Part shown: positions 16,614 through 23,293 of the stretch, piece by piece
Layout of the letters: each line of letters starts with the position of its first letter
Position numbering within the stretch: the stretch's first letter is position 1
Source of the DNA: an uncultured Parabacteroides sp.
GTDB taxonomy: Bacteria > Bacteroidota > Bacteroidia > Bacteroidales > Tannerellaceae
NCBI GenBank assembly: GCA_900547435.1
Contig: URGO01000032.1
Coordinates: 1-23,293 of the forward strand
Direction: 5' to 3'
DNA: 23,293 nucleotides
The notes under the pieces: model-generated
Told to the model about the DNA's origin: nothing
Databases searched by the model: none
The model's input: the letters and a program-made list of their open reading frames with translations, nothing else
Made by a program: the position numbers and the translations under genes

Positions 16614-16662
16614 ATTACGAATTATGAATACCCCCGTTTGTTTGTAATTCATAATTCGTAAT
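16614..16662. terminator. Perfect 16-bp inverted repeat between convergent genes (probable two-way terminator)
   Basis: ATTACGAATTATGAAT at 16614-16629 is fully complementary to 16647-16662, with a 17-base loop. It sits between the ends of a plus-strand gene (stop 16593) and a minus-strand gene (stop 16673). A smaller hairpin, GCAAAT/ATTTGC at 16665-16680, overlaps the end of the latter. Its repeated GAATTAT-like units resemble the other intergenic palindromes in the window. Confidence 0.7.
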
Positions 16663-16672
16663 CTGCAAATTT

Positions 16673-17101
16673 TTATTTGCTCTTTTCCAATACCATCAAG
16701 ACATTGCCTTCGGCATCGACCAGCTGCATTTCATCGGCATTGGATCCGGCTTTCACGGCTCGAACAGCCGTCAGGGACTGAAGAATCTTTGTTTCCAAAT
16801 CCATATCCGGACAAGCCATCATTGTGGTAGCGCCTTGGGCGATGGTGATAGCCGATACATCTTTACCATCCAGCGTTACAGACGTATTGAATATATTGCA
16901 TCCTGCATTGCCGTGCAATTTGTTCTCTTTCATGTCAAATTCCATAAAAGGAGTATTCTCTGCCTGAACCTTCTCACCCTTTACTTCTACCACATTCCAC
17001 TTTCCTTCCAATTGTTTGGCATCTGTTTTAGACCCCGAACAAGCAAACAGGCTCCCGGCCAATGCTGGAACCAAAAGTGCATACATAAAAAACTTTTTCA
17101 T
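16673..17101 (-). CDS. META-domain lipoprotein (HslJ-like)
   Basis: From ATG 17101 the product is 142 residues: a lipoprotein signal (MKKFFMYALLVPALAGSLFAC, written here only to the acylated Cys21), then a META domain. The domain signatures are LEGKWNVVEVKG, PFMEFDMKENKLHGNAGCNI, ITIAQGATTMMACPDMDLE and MQLVDAEGNVLMVLE. META domains are small beta-structures in envelope lipoproteins, linked in HslJ to heat and novobiocin tolerance; the molecular activity is unknown. An in-frame ATG at 17110 would add three residues. I prefer 17101 because it gives a standard MKK signal start. It is a single gene, convergent with the signalling module. No consensus promoter is evident upstream. Confidence 0.85.
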   Translation of the reverse strand: MKKFFMYALLVPALAGSLFACSGSKTDAKQLEGKWNVVEVKGEKVQAENTPFMEFDMKENKLHGNAGCNIFNTSVTLDGKDVSAITIAQGATTMMACPDMDLETKILQSLTAVRAVKAGSNADEMQLVDAEGNVLMVLEKSK

Positions 17102-17110
17102 ATCATTCAA

Positions 17111-17603
17111 TTACTAATGTTACTTTAGTAAAGACACAAAAGACAAGCCAAATGTTGCGTTGTCAGTATGATTTTAGGGATAATTAACGGGGTATGTTTG
17201 TAATCAGTCAAAATATAATGAGTTATATTGCCATTGTTTTATCATCAACAATTCCTATTGAATTTTGGAATCGAATGATTATATTATGTTTCCTCTTCAT
17301 TTCTAATAAATATGCTGGAGGTAAACTCATGTTAGCAAATATAATTATCAGAATTATGAATTTATAAAATGAATTATTACCTTCTTAATATTCCAGAATC
17401 GTATCTGGATAAACATATGTTTGATATTTTTGTATCGTCCACAAATTATAAACTATTTATCAGTTTCATATGTTCGCTTTGCAAATATACAGATTCTCTG
17501 ATGATTTTGTTCATAGTTGCATTTGTATTTTAATAGTATCATTGATGGAGAAGAAAGTGTAATTCTGTTTATGCCTATAGTCTTTTGCCTCTCAATTAGA
17601 AGC
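17111..17603. other. A/T-rich intergenic region, no gene seen
   Basis: About 490 bases lie between the start of the META lipoprotein and the terminator of the large surface protein. They contain only short open frames. I see a small perfect hairpin TCCAGA/TCTGGA at 17392-17409, a 12-base palindrome AAACATATGTTT at 17411-17422, and TTACT/AGTAA at 17120-17131 just ahead of the lipoprotein gene. No tRNA, repeat array or convincing promoter is seen. It could hide a decayed gene or a small RNA, but nothing supports that directly. Confidence 0.5.
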
Positions 17604-17635
17604 AAAAAAAGTCCGAAGACGTAAAGCCTCCGGAC
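17604..17635 (-). terminator. Rho-independent terminator of the large surface-protein gene
   Basis: On the minus strand, GTCCGGAGG (17635-17627) pairs with TCTTCGGAC (17619-17611) over 9 bp including two G-U pairs, with a 7-base loop. Seven T residues follow (17610-17604). It lies 21 bases after the gene's stop at 17657. Confidence 0.92.
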
Positions 17636-17656
17636 TTTTCTCTCTTTATCTACGGA

Positions 17657-20600
17657 TTAATTCCGTATCTTAAATACCTGCTTGCCGACTTTCACGACAT
17701 ATACGCCGCGTTGCAATCCGTCGTAGCGTTTCAACCCGATCTGCTGCTCATTCTTCACCACGGCACCGGTCATCGAGATAATAATGACGCGCTCCAGCTG
17801 CGGGGTCTGCACAAAGATGCTTCCGTCCTTTGCATAGACTTTTGCTCCGTCAATTGACTCGATTCCGGTAGGAACAGCTCCTTCTGCCCGAACATAAATA
17901 TCGGTATAGATGTTCTTAATGATGTATTCATCTGGATTCTCTGTCGGTGTCAATGTCAAATCCTCCCAATAACCGAACAGACTGCGTTTGAACTTCAGTG
18001 TCAAGTTCGTTGTATCGACATTCTCTTCGATAGTTACCTTTACGACAACCGAATTGCCTTCGCGAACGACATTGCGACTGAACTCAACCGTTACACCTTC
18101 GCAGATTTGGTCTTCGTAGATGTTGTAGTAATCGGGGTAGTCGTTCCAGTTGCCGCCTTGATTGTCGTCATTGTCCGGATCAACGGTTATCTTATCAATA
18201 ACAATTGTTTCACCATCTGTATACTCTTTACCATTTACATTAATTGTATAGTTTGTACTTGTGAAAGTTTGACTATCTTCAATCTTGAAGTTGGTGATTG
18301 TTACTTTATAAGTATTCTCGCCTGTTTCTTCTGAGGCGATATTTCCACTATAGTTCGGTGTTTCGCCTGATACTAAATTATTCGGTACGACCAAATCTGC
18401 TACTGTTAAACCCTCGATACTTGTTACTTTATCCTTGAAAGTAATATCCAATGGACGTTGGGTGATATTGAGGGTAATTGTTGTAGTTTCATTTTTCGTA
18501 ATATATTGACTATTGATAAATTCAACCGTAGCATTTCTAGTTCCTACGTTCACATTGTCCGGATAAGTGACCGTAAAGTCTTCGTCTTCCGTTAATATTT
18601 CCGAATTACCGCCGTCAGTCGTAACTACTAATGTACCAATCTTAGGAACAGTTCTATCATATACATGGTTGAATCCATCTTCTCCTTCAATGTTCCATGC
18701 AGAGCCATCACCTGGCGTTATTGTAACGTCATCAGCAGAACCTTTGACGATGATATTGCGAGTTACTTCTGTTGTATTTTCCTTAGAATAATTAGAAGCA
18801 TCCTCGCCTAATAAATTATCCAAAGTAAAGGTGACAGCATAATTACCCGGAACTTCCCACCAATTGTCAGTTGTAGCAGGAGTTACTGAAGCGGTTACCT
18901 TCGGAGTTACTTCATCTTTTGTGTCATTAATAGTAACAATACCATCTACCGATACATAATCATCCCAATTATCCGTAAAGTTTGGATCTGTACTGTTTGA
19001 TATTTCTATTGTTTTATCTGAAACAGCCTTTAAAGTCAAGTCTTTTGGATTTACAACAAGCTCTGTTGGGATTATATATTCATCTGATGCTGTTGCATTT
19101 TCGCCGATTTTAAACTTGATACTATATTCGTCTCTGTCTGGATCTGTATCTTTGACTGCTTTTAATTTGATGCTTGAATATGTACCTGCATCAATAATTT
19201 GCTTAGAACCTTTCACGTCTACTGGCGTATTACTTGATGTTTGCTCACCAACAGTAAGTGTATAGCTCTCTATTATGTAATGTATACCTTCAGTTAGAGT
19301 AAAATCTGTAGGCAAATCAATATCATCACCTTCTACCTTAGCCATAAATTTGAAAGCATGGCTGGCATCATCCTCTTTATTGTTATGTGCCAATCCGTTA
19401 TAAATATGTGGAGTCACAACTTCTACACCTGTAACCACTAAGTTGCCGGAATGGATAAAAATAGGAGTCTTTATAACCTTAGCATCACTTGTGCTATTTG
19501 TTACTTTTACGGTTACAGTTACATCATTCAAATCTGCATAAGATTCAGTCGGATATACGATTGATGGTGTGCCAATAAAGATATTACTATTATCGTTGTA
19601 TAGTTTTACATTGTCTAATCTATTGCCTGCTTTTGTTCCTTTATTCAAGGTGAAAGTCAATAAAGATGCTGCTTCTTCCGGTATTACGGAGATTGTTGGA
19701 GGATTCGTTGAAGCGTCATCTTGTTTCCATTCATGTAAATTAGCAACGACAATATCCAAAAAATCGTCTACCCATACGGCAGCACCTTCATATAATACCT
19801 TTGTATCTGTAGGTTCTTCTGTTGGGATTTCAATCTTAGATGCAGTTTCTATAATTTCATATTCATCTGTACTATTTGCCTTCAAGCTATACCATCCCAT
19901 AAAATGATGCCCCCAAGAGCAAGTGACATTTACCGGAATCGGAACCTTTATCTTGTTTGTTTCCGATTCACTTGCTCCATAATAGATATCACTTTGCGTT
20001 TCGGGGAAGTCTTTTGTAATATGTTCACCATTATCACCGTCTTCGTCGTTTTCTTTTATTTGTTTTTCATTAGTTAATTTGATATTATAAGCATTTAAAG
20101 TACCTTCCCCATTAATATTCGGTGCATATATCTGGGTGCCTTTAGGTAAACTAACATTCCCGTTGAGTGTTGTATTGCCATTATCAACCTTCAATTGGTT
20201 GTGCACGTCAACAATTTCTACTTCATTCCCGAACTCTGGAGCTTTATCCTTTTCGGTTGGAGCGATAATAAGAATTGGGTTAGCAGGAGTTCCTGAAGAG
20301 TGATTAGCACCATTACCTATATCATTTCCGTCTTGAGATTCTGCATTAATATATCCTCCGAGGATTGTAATATTTGAACATGTACCTTGGTATCCACCTC
20401 CTATCCCGGCACCATTATCTATAGAACCATTTACGTTTTCACATTTGGCAGTTACATTTCCTCCTTTAATGAGAATAGTCCCTTCGGTGGATGGTTTTTG
20501 AGTTGTTTCAGGTAATCCATATCCTCCTCCAATACCTGCTGCATTAATGAAAATATTACTCTCAACTTTTGCTTGAGAAATAGCCGTAATCTTCCCACTT

Positions 20601-21148
20601 TCTATGATTATAGTACCAAAATTAGGATTATAACCATCACCTCCAATACCAGCTCCATATGTTGTCCCATTGGGGGAATTACATAAAGAACCTGCTTCTA
20701 AAGTACCTTTAGATTCATCGTCTGGACCTTTTAATATAAGAGTTGCTCCTGGTTTCACATTAATGCCAGCACGTTGACTGGAACTCCAAAGTTTATTTGT
20801 CCCTTCCCAAATCAATGTAACAGTGGTTCCAGGATTAATTTCCATGGCACAATTTCCTGCGTTTGTATTATCAACCTCAGAATCAGACCCGCCTGTTTTT
20901 GTATCTTCCATCAAGCGTACATCTATATCTACGTTTTTTAAGGTTAAGGTAATTTCTCCTTTATCACCTTCAATGATAATTTGGTCATTTGATTTTTGAA
21001 TCCCCTGTGCCATTTCAATTGTACAACTTGCTTGGATGGTCAGCTTATCATTTGTGTTGTTTCCAACATAATAGGTTCCCTGCCCCCACACCGCTCCTGA
21101 CATCGTTGCCAAGAACGCCACTAAAAAAGTAAAAATTCTTGTTTTCAT
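17657..21148 (-). CDS. Large secreted surface protein: beta-helix-like AGIGG repeats, Ig/MBG-like domains, sorting-type C-terminus
   Basis: The 1163-residue protein has a signal peptide (cleavage near AVWGQ, residue 22). The N-terminal third has repeated AGIGG turns at 166-170, 204-208 and 247-251, each followed by a GTIIIESGKITA-like strand, the pattern of beta-helix adhesin and carbohydrate-binding proteins. Near 405-455 an HFMGWYSLKA... VLYEGAAVW segment resembles an InlB-type repeat. The middle and C-terminal parts are beta-rich Ig or MBG/YDG-like modules (for example YPDNVNVGTRNATVEFINSQ, then ITQRPLDITFKD). The last 69 residues (from GIESIDGAK, residue 1095, to VYVVKVGKQVFKIRN) look like the type-A sorting or DUF6383-like C-terminal domains of Bacteroidales. 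Probable role: surface adhesin or glycan binder; the ligand is unknown. It has a strong terminator and a long structured leader. Confidence 0.72.
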   Translation of the reverse strand: MKTRIFTFLVAFLATMSGAVWGQGTYYVGNNTNDKLTIQASCTIEMAQGIQKSNDQIIIEGDKGEITLTLKNVDIDVRLMEDTKTGGSDSEVDNTNAGNCAMEINPGTTVTLIWEGTNKLWSSSQRAGINVKPGATLILKGPDDESKGTLEAGSLCNSPNGTTYGAGIGGDGYNPNFGTIIIESGKITAISQAKVESNIFINAAGIGGGYGLPETTQKPSTEGTILIKGGNVTAKCENVNGSIDNGAGIGGGYQGTCSNITILGGYINAESQDGNDIGNGANHSSGTPANPILIIAPTEKDKAPEFGNEVEIVDVHNQLKVDNGNTTLNGNVSLPKGTQIYAPNINGEGTLNAYNIKLTNEKQIKENDEDGDNGEHITKDFPETQSDIYYGASESETNKIKVPIPVNVTCSWGHHFMGWYSLKANSTDEYEIIETASKIEIPTEEPTDTKVLYEGAAVWVDDFLDIVVANLHEWKQDDASTNPPTISVIPEEAASLLTFTLNKGTKAGNRLDNVKLYNDNSNIFIGTPSIVYPTESYADLNDVTVTVKVTNSTSDAKVIKTPIFIHSGNLVVTGVEVVTPHIYNGLAHNNKEDDASHAFKFMAKVEGDDIDLPTDFTLTEGIHYIIESYTLTVGEQTSSNTPVDVKGSKQIIDAGTYSSIKLKAVKDTDPDRDEYSIKFKIGENATASDEYIIPTELVVNPKDLTLKAVSDKTIEISNSTDPNFTDNWDDYVSVDGIVTINDTKDEVTPKVTASVTPATTDNWWEVPGNYAVTFTLDNLLGEDASNYSKENTTEVTRNIIVKGSADDVTITPGDGSAWNIEGEDGFNHVYDRTVPKIGTLVVTTDGGNSEILTEDEDFTVTYPDNVNVGTRNATVEFINSQYITKNETTTITLNITQRPLDITFKDKVTSIEGLTVADLVVPNNLVSGETPNYSGNIASEETGENTYKVTITNFKIEDSQTFTSTNYTINVNGKEYTDGETIVIDKITVDPDNDDNQGGNWNDYPDYYNIYEDQICEGVTVEFSRNVVREGNSVVVKVTIEENVDTTNLTLKFKRSLFGYWEDLTLTPTENPDEYIIKNIYTDIYVRAEGAVPTGIESIDGAKVYAKDGSIFVQTPQLERVIIISMTGAVVKNEQQIGLKRYDGLQRGVYVVKVGKQVFKIRN

Positions 21149-21493
21149 AAATAATGATATTTAGTTGATTAATAAATAGATTCCATTTTCATTGCATTTA
21201 CAACCAACTAAACCACCATCACTGAAAAACAAAAAAGAAAGTGCGGGCACGTTGTTCATTATTATTATAGAGGCATCGCCAAACGCCCATCACAGAGATA
21301 ATGAAACAACAGCCCGCACTCTATGCTGTCGGATATACTTTTCCCTGAAAAAGAATGTGCAGCAAGAGTGCAAGCATTTATTGTCTATTATTCCTCTGTG
21401 ATAAAAAATTGGCGATTTTCTATAATGGAATAATATCGTAAATGCTTGCTTTAATACGTCCTCCCTACATGAATCCGCTGATTCTTATAGGAA
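21149..21493 (-). promoter_or_regulatory. Long (about 345-base) structured 5' leader of the surface-protein gene
   Basis: Transcription from the promoter at 21500-21530 should begin near 21493, leaving about 345 untranslated bases before ATG 21148. No open frame of note lies in it. It contains the double palindrome at 21240-21447, whose arms can pair in alternative ways. This would suit attenuation, protein binding or translation control, but I do not recognise it as a known riboswitch class. The last 90 bases before the ATG are A/T-rich and unstructured by eye. Confidence 0.5.
21240..21447. repeat. 208-base double palindrome: two inverted copies of an imperfect hairpin
   Basis: Hairpin 1: AGTGCGGGC (21240-21248), GTTGTT (21251-21256) and CATTAT (21257-21262) pair with ATAATG (21298-21303), AACAAC (21305-21310) and GCCCGCACT (21312-21320). 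Hairpin 2: GCAAGCATTTA from about 21371 pairs with TAAATGCTTGC ending about 21448, with further A/T pairing inside. Across the two, ATCGCCAA (21275-21282) pairs with TTGGCGAT (21409-21416), ATCACAGAG (21289-21297) with CTCTGTGAT (21394-21402), and the GCACTC...GCTG flank of hairpin 1 with CAGCAAGAGTGC (21361-21372). So hairpin 2 is a diverged inverted copy of hairpin 1, centred near 21345. This could be a MITE- or REP-doublet-like element, or a bistable RNA. Confidence 0.8.
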
Positions 21494-21499
21494 TTGCGA

Positions 21500-21530
21500 C
21501 AAAATTAGGAATCTAAATGATAAAATCAAA
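21500..21530 (-). promoter_or_regulatory. Promoter of the large surface-protein gene (TTTG, 19 bases, TAATTTTG)
   Basis: On the minus strand TTTG (21530-21527) is followed after 19 bases by TAATTTTG (21507-21500), an exact fit to the Bacteroidetes consensus. It places the start near 21493 and the whole double palindrome inside the transcript. Confidence 0.75.
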
Positions 21531-21563
21531 AGGAAAGTGAAAAAATGTCGGTTATTTTTCCGG

Positions 21564-21750
21564 AAATATCTGATATTTTTTCCCAAATACCCGTTCCGGC
21601 GGATGTGTCATCCGCCGGTCTATTGCGTATAAGGATTTTCAATCCGCTGAAAATCTGCACGATAAGTCAATCGGATTATAAATCATGATACTCAATACAA
21701 TCGAATTACAAATTCGATTGAACAGGGACAGAGAAGTCTGTGGCGGACTT
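21564..21750. repeat. Cluster of short palindromes (REP-like) after the ATPase gene
   Basis: In under 190 bases there are several perfect short stems: AAATATC/GATATTT (21564-21578); CCGGCGGATG-tgt-CATCCGCCGG (21596-21618, 10 bp, 3-base loop); GATTTTC/GAAAATC (21634-21655); GATT-ata-AATC (21674-21684); CAATCGAATT-aca-AATTCGATTG (21698-21720, 10 bp, 3-base loop); and AAGTC/GACTT (21734-21750). The word AATCCGCTGA occurs at 21641 and again at about 21472. The stem nearest the ATPase stop (21755) may aid termination, but none has a proper T-run on the minus strand. Confidence 0.7.
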
Positions 21751-21754
21751 GGAG

Positions 21755-23032
21755 TTAATCCTTCAGACATCCTATTGGAACGATATAGACACCATCTTCA
21801 CGCCGGTAAGCGTATGAGCCAACCGCAGTAAGTACCATCAGAAAAGAAGGTTGTTTCATACGTCCGGTATCAATCTTTCCGGCAAGTTCTTTTAAAGTAG
21901 CTATGCCTTCTTGAATAAGATTATCCCCACCTAATTTAATCTCGATGAGACCATACGAACCGTTTCTGAGATGCACAACGGCATCGCATTCCAATCCGCT
22001 TTTATCCCGGAAGTGATAAACTTTTCCGTTCAATGCTTCTGCATATACTCTTAAATCTCTTATACAAAGGGTTTCGAAGATGAGACCGAATGTATTTAAG
22101 TCATTGATAAGGTCTGCCGGACCTAATCCTAAGGATGCCGTAGCCATAGAAGGATCGGTAAAGTAACGGGTGTCAGACGTTCGGATTGCTGATTTTGAAC
22201 GTAAGTTCGGATTCCAGGCTTCAGCATCTTCTATGACAAAGATTTTTTTTAAGGCATTTATGTAAGATGCTATGGTATCTTCGTCTAAACTATCGGATTC
22301 ATTGGCGATTAAATCGGCTTTGATAGTTCCGTAAGATGCCTGTGCCCCTTGATGACGAGCATAAGAACGCAATAGCCTATGGGTGCGTATGGGATCTCTA
22401 TTGACTCCGTCGACCAAAGAAATATCCCGTTTTTCAACGGCTTCAATATAATCAAAAGCTTGGTCTAAAGCTATATCTTCATCCATATTTACCGCCAAAG
22501 GCCATCCTCCACGACAAGTCAGGAATGCAATTCGTTCAATGTCGGTAGTAGATAGGCCACTGATAGCATCCGGAGAGGTAAAAAGATTTTTTAATGAAAC
22601 GTCACCTGTAGAATCTCCTGATTCCCATAAGGACATTGGGCGCATTCGAAGCCACCCGATTCTGCCTGTACCAGAATGAATAACTTCGCTCATATCGGCA
22701 GGAACAGATGAACCGGTAAGAATAAATAGCCCTAAATGAGAACTATGGTCTGCTTCAAACCTGATGCTGTCCCATAAGGTAGGAGCGACTTGCCATTCGT
22801 CAATAAGTCGGGGTTTATCTCCTTTAAGTAATAGTGTGGGATTAATCTTTGCCAACTGTTTGTTTTGTTCAACTTTTCCGGTTTCGGACATATATAAAAC
22901 ACTTTTGGCAATTTGCTCCGCCGTAGTAGTTTTACCGCACCATTTAGCACCTTCTATAAGGACTGCTCCTTTTCCGGCTAACTTACGGGCAAGGAGGCGG
23001 TCTGCAATTCTATTCTTATATTTTGTTATCAT
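21755..23032 (-). CDS. AAA ATPase of the AAA_14/DUF4143 type
   Basis: The 425-residue cytoplasmic protein has a Walker A motif at 28-35 (GAKWCGKT, in LIEGAKWCGKTTT), a Walker B motif near 75-79 (RLIDE) and a sensor-like ILTGSS at 104-109. A helical middle part follows. The C-terminal DUF4143-like domain resembles the PD-(D/E)xK nuclease fold, with Glu320, Asp350 (GLECDAVV) and Glu364-x-Lys366 (LIEIK). This family is widespread and often multi-copy in Bacteroidales; its function is unknown, with suggestions of DNA-related or defence roles that this sequence does not test. It has its own promoter. Four 23-base tandem repeats lie just upstream. Confidence 0.9.
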   Translation of the reverse strand: MITKYKNRIADRLLARKLAGKGAVLIEGAKWCGKTTTAEQIAKSVLYMSETGKVEQNKQLAKINPTLLLKGDKPRLIDEWQVAPTLWDSIRFEADHSSHLGLFILTGSSVPADMSEVIHSGTGRIGWLRMRPMSLWESGDSTGDVSLKNLFTSPDAISGLSTTDIERIAFLTCRGGWPLAVNMDEDIALDQAFDYIEAVEKRDISLVDGVNRDPIRTHRLLRSYARHQGAQASYGTIKADLIANESDSLDEDTIASYINALKKIFVIEDAEAWNPNLRSKSAIRTSDTRYFTDPSMATASLGLGPADLINDLNTFGLIFETLCIRDLRVYAEALNGKVYHFRDKSGLECDAVVHLRNGSYGLIEIKLGGDNLIQEGIATLKELAGKIDTGRMKQPSFLMVLTAVGSYAYRREDGVYIVPIGCLKD

Positions 23033-23057
23033 GTCCCAATGCTTTTTTATCTCCTTG

Positions 23058-23089
23058 CAAAGATAATTCTAAGTTATTGATTTTCCAAG
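23058..23089 (-). promoter_or_regulatory. Promoter of the AAA ATPase gene (CTTG, 20 bases, TATCTTTG)
   Basis: On the minus strand TATCTTTG (23065-23058) is a full -7 match, identical to the trpS box. CTTG (23089-23086), one base off TTTG, lies 20 bases upstream. The start would be near 23051, about 20 bases before ATG 23032. Confidence 0.7.
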
Positions 23090-23102
23090 AAAAAGGAATA
23101 GC

Positions 23103-23190
23103 ATTCGGTTGTTTGGCGCGATTTCGTTCGGTCATTTGGCGTAAAATCGTTCGGTTATTTGGCGCGATTTTGTTCGGTCGTTTGGCAGAG
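23103..23190. repeat. Four tandem 23-base repeats (GTTCGGTyrTTTGGCG core) upstream of the ATPase promoter
   Basis: Copies start at 23103, 23126, 23149 and 23172, with an exact 23-base step. Copies 1 and 3 read nearly alike (TTCGGTTnTTTGGCGCGATTT), as do copies 2 and 4 in their first half (GTTCGGTCnTTTGGC), a hint of a 46-base higher-order unit. The last copy degrades after TTTGGC. The step is not a multiple of three and there are no spacers, so it is neither a coding repeat nor a CRISPR. Confidence 0.88.
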
Positions 23191-23203
23191 CTTCTGAAAT
23201 TTG

Positions 23204-23275
23204 TGCCTACCTTTTTGTTCAAAGGTAGTATGCTTTTTCGGAAAAGGGCGTATGATTTTGGGGAAAAGGTAGGCA
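23204..23275. repeat. Three-arm inverted repeat at the right edge
   Basis: TGCCTACCTTTT (23204-23215) is perfectly complementary to AAAAGGTAGGCA (23264-23275). Part of the same left arm, CTACCTTT (23207-23214), can instead pair with AAAGGTAG (23221-23228) across a 6-base loop. The two pairings exclude each other. Its role is unknown; it may belong to the next gene to the right, outside the window. Confidence 0.65.
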
Positions 23276-23293
23276 AGAAATTTAGGCGATAAT

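Noticed and set aside
17416..17489. -7 boxes TATGTTTG (17416-17423, plus) and TATATTTG (17489-17482, minus)
   Set aside because: Neither has a TTTG at the -33 distance or a gene positioned downstream. They are expected by chance in this A/T-rich gap.
21240..21447. Invertible (phase-variable) promoter flanked by the two hairpin copies
   Set aside because: The consensus promoter lies outside the inverted arms (21500-21530), and the arms are too diverged to be site-specific recombination sites.
23103..23190. CRISPR array
   Set aside because: The 23-base units abut directly, with no spacers and no cas genes nearby.
23016..23276. An 86-residue minus-strand protein with RNRAKQPN-like repeats
   Set aside because: It is a translation of the 23-base tandem repeats, whose step shifts the frame between copies. 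It also overlaps the ATPase promoter and start.

Overview
The window reads as chromosomal DNA of a gut-type Bacteroidales bacterium. A Parabacteroides or close relative is my best guess. The evidence is SusC/SusD-type genes, Bacteroidetes promoters (TTTG, a 19-20 base gap, then TAnnTTTG), weak A-rich translation starts, lipoproteins with LxSC-type lipoboxes, a FecI/FecR/TonB-receptor signalling set, and a large surface protein ending in a sorting-like C-terminal domain of the kind common in Parabacteroides. No rRNA, tRNA or CRISPR array was seen.

Region 1 (1-10145) is a carbohydrate-utilisation locus in decay. An IS110-family element enters from the left edge; its transposase is on the minus strand and cut by the window start. 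Its long non-coding left end stops inside a SusC-like receptor gene, which has lost its first part. The adjoining SusD-like gene has an in-frame TGA. The enzyme genes behind them look intact: a GH106-like lipoprotein glycosidase, an SGNH esterase and a GH127/DUF1680-like glycosidase. Together they suggest a rhamnose- and arabinose-containing, possibly acylated, plant glycan as the original substrate. Import through the locus's own SusCD pair is probably lost.

Region 2 (10146-16672) holds trpS with a textbook promoter, then an ECF sigma factor, a FecR-like anti-sigma factor, a TonB-dependent receptor with an N-terminal signalling (STN) domain, and a DUF4249 lipoprotein. These last four form a cell-surface signalling module. 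The gaps here are full of long palindromes built from short A/T-rich units, four of the five lying at or just after stop codons. Two of them carry the same 31-base arm and bracket the sigma factor gene.

Region 3 (16673-23293) is read leftwards. It has a META-domain lipoprotein, a strong terminator, and a 1163-residue secreted surface protein. That protein has an unusually long leader (about 345 bases) downstream of a perfect Bacteroidetes promoter. The leader is dominated by a 208-base double palindrome: two inverted copies of a hairpin, with arms that can pair in mutually exclusive ways. Next come a cluster of short REP-like palindromes, an AAA ATPase of the AAA_14/DUF4143 type, its promoter, four tandem 23-base repeats, and a three-arm inverted repeat at the right edge.

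The most interesting items are the double-palindrome leader and the IS110 left end. The left end is positioned to encode a guide (bridge) RNA and carries a lone -7 box at its tip, as expected if the promoter is completed only in the circular form of the element.
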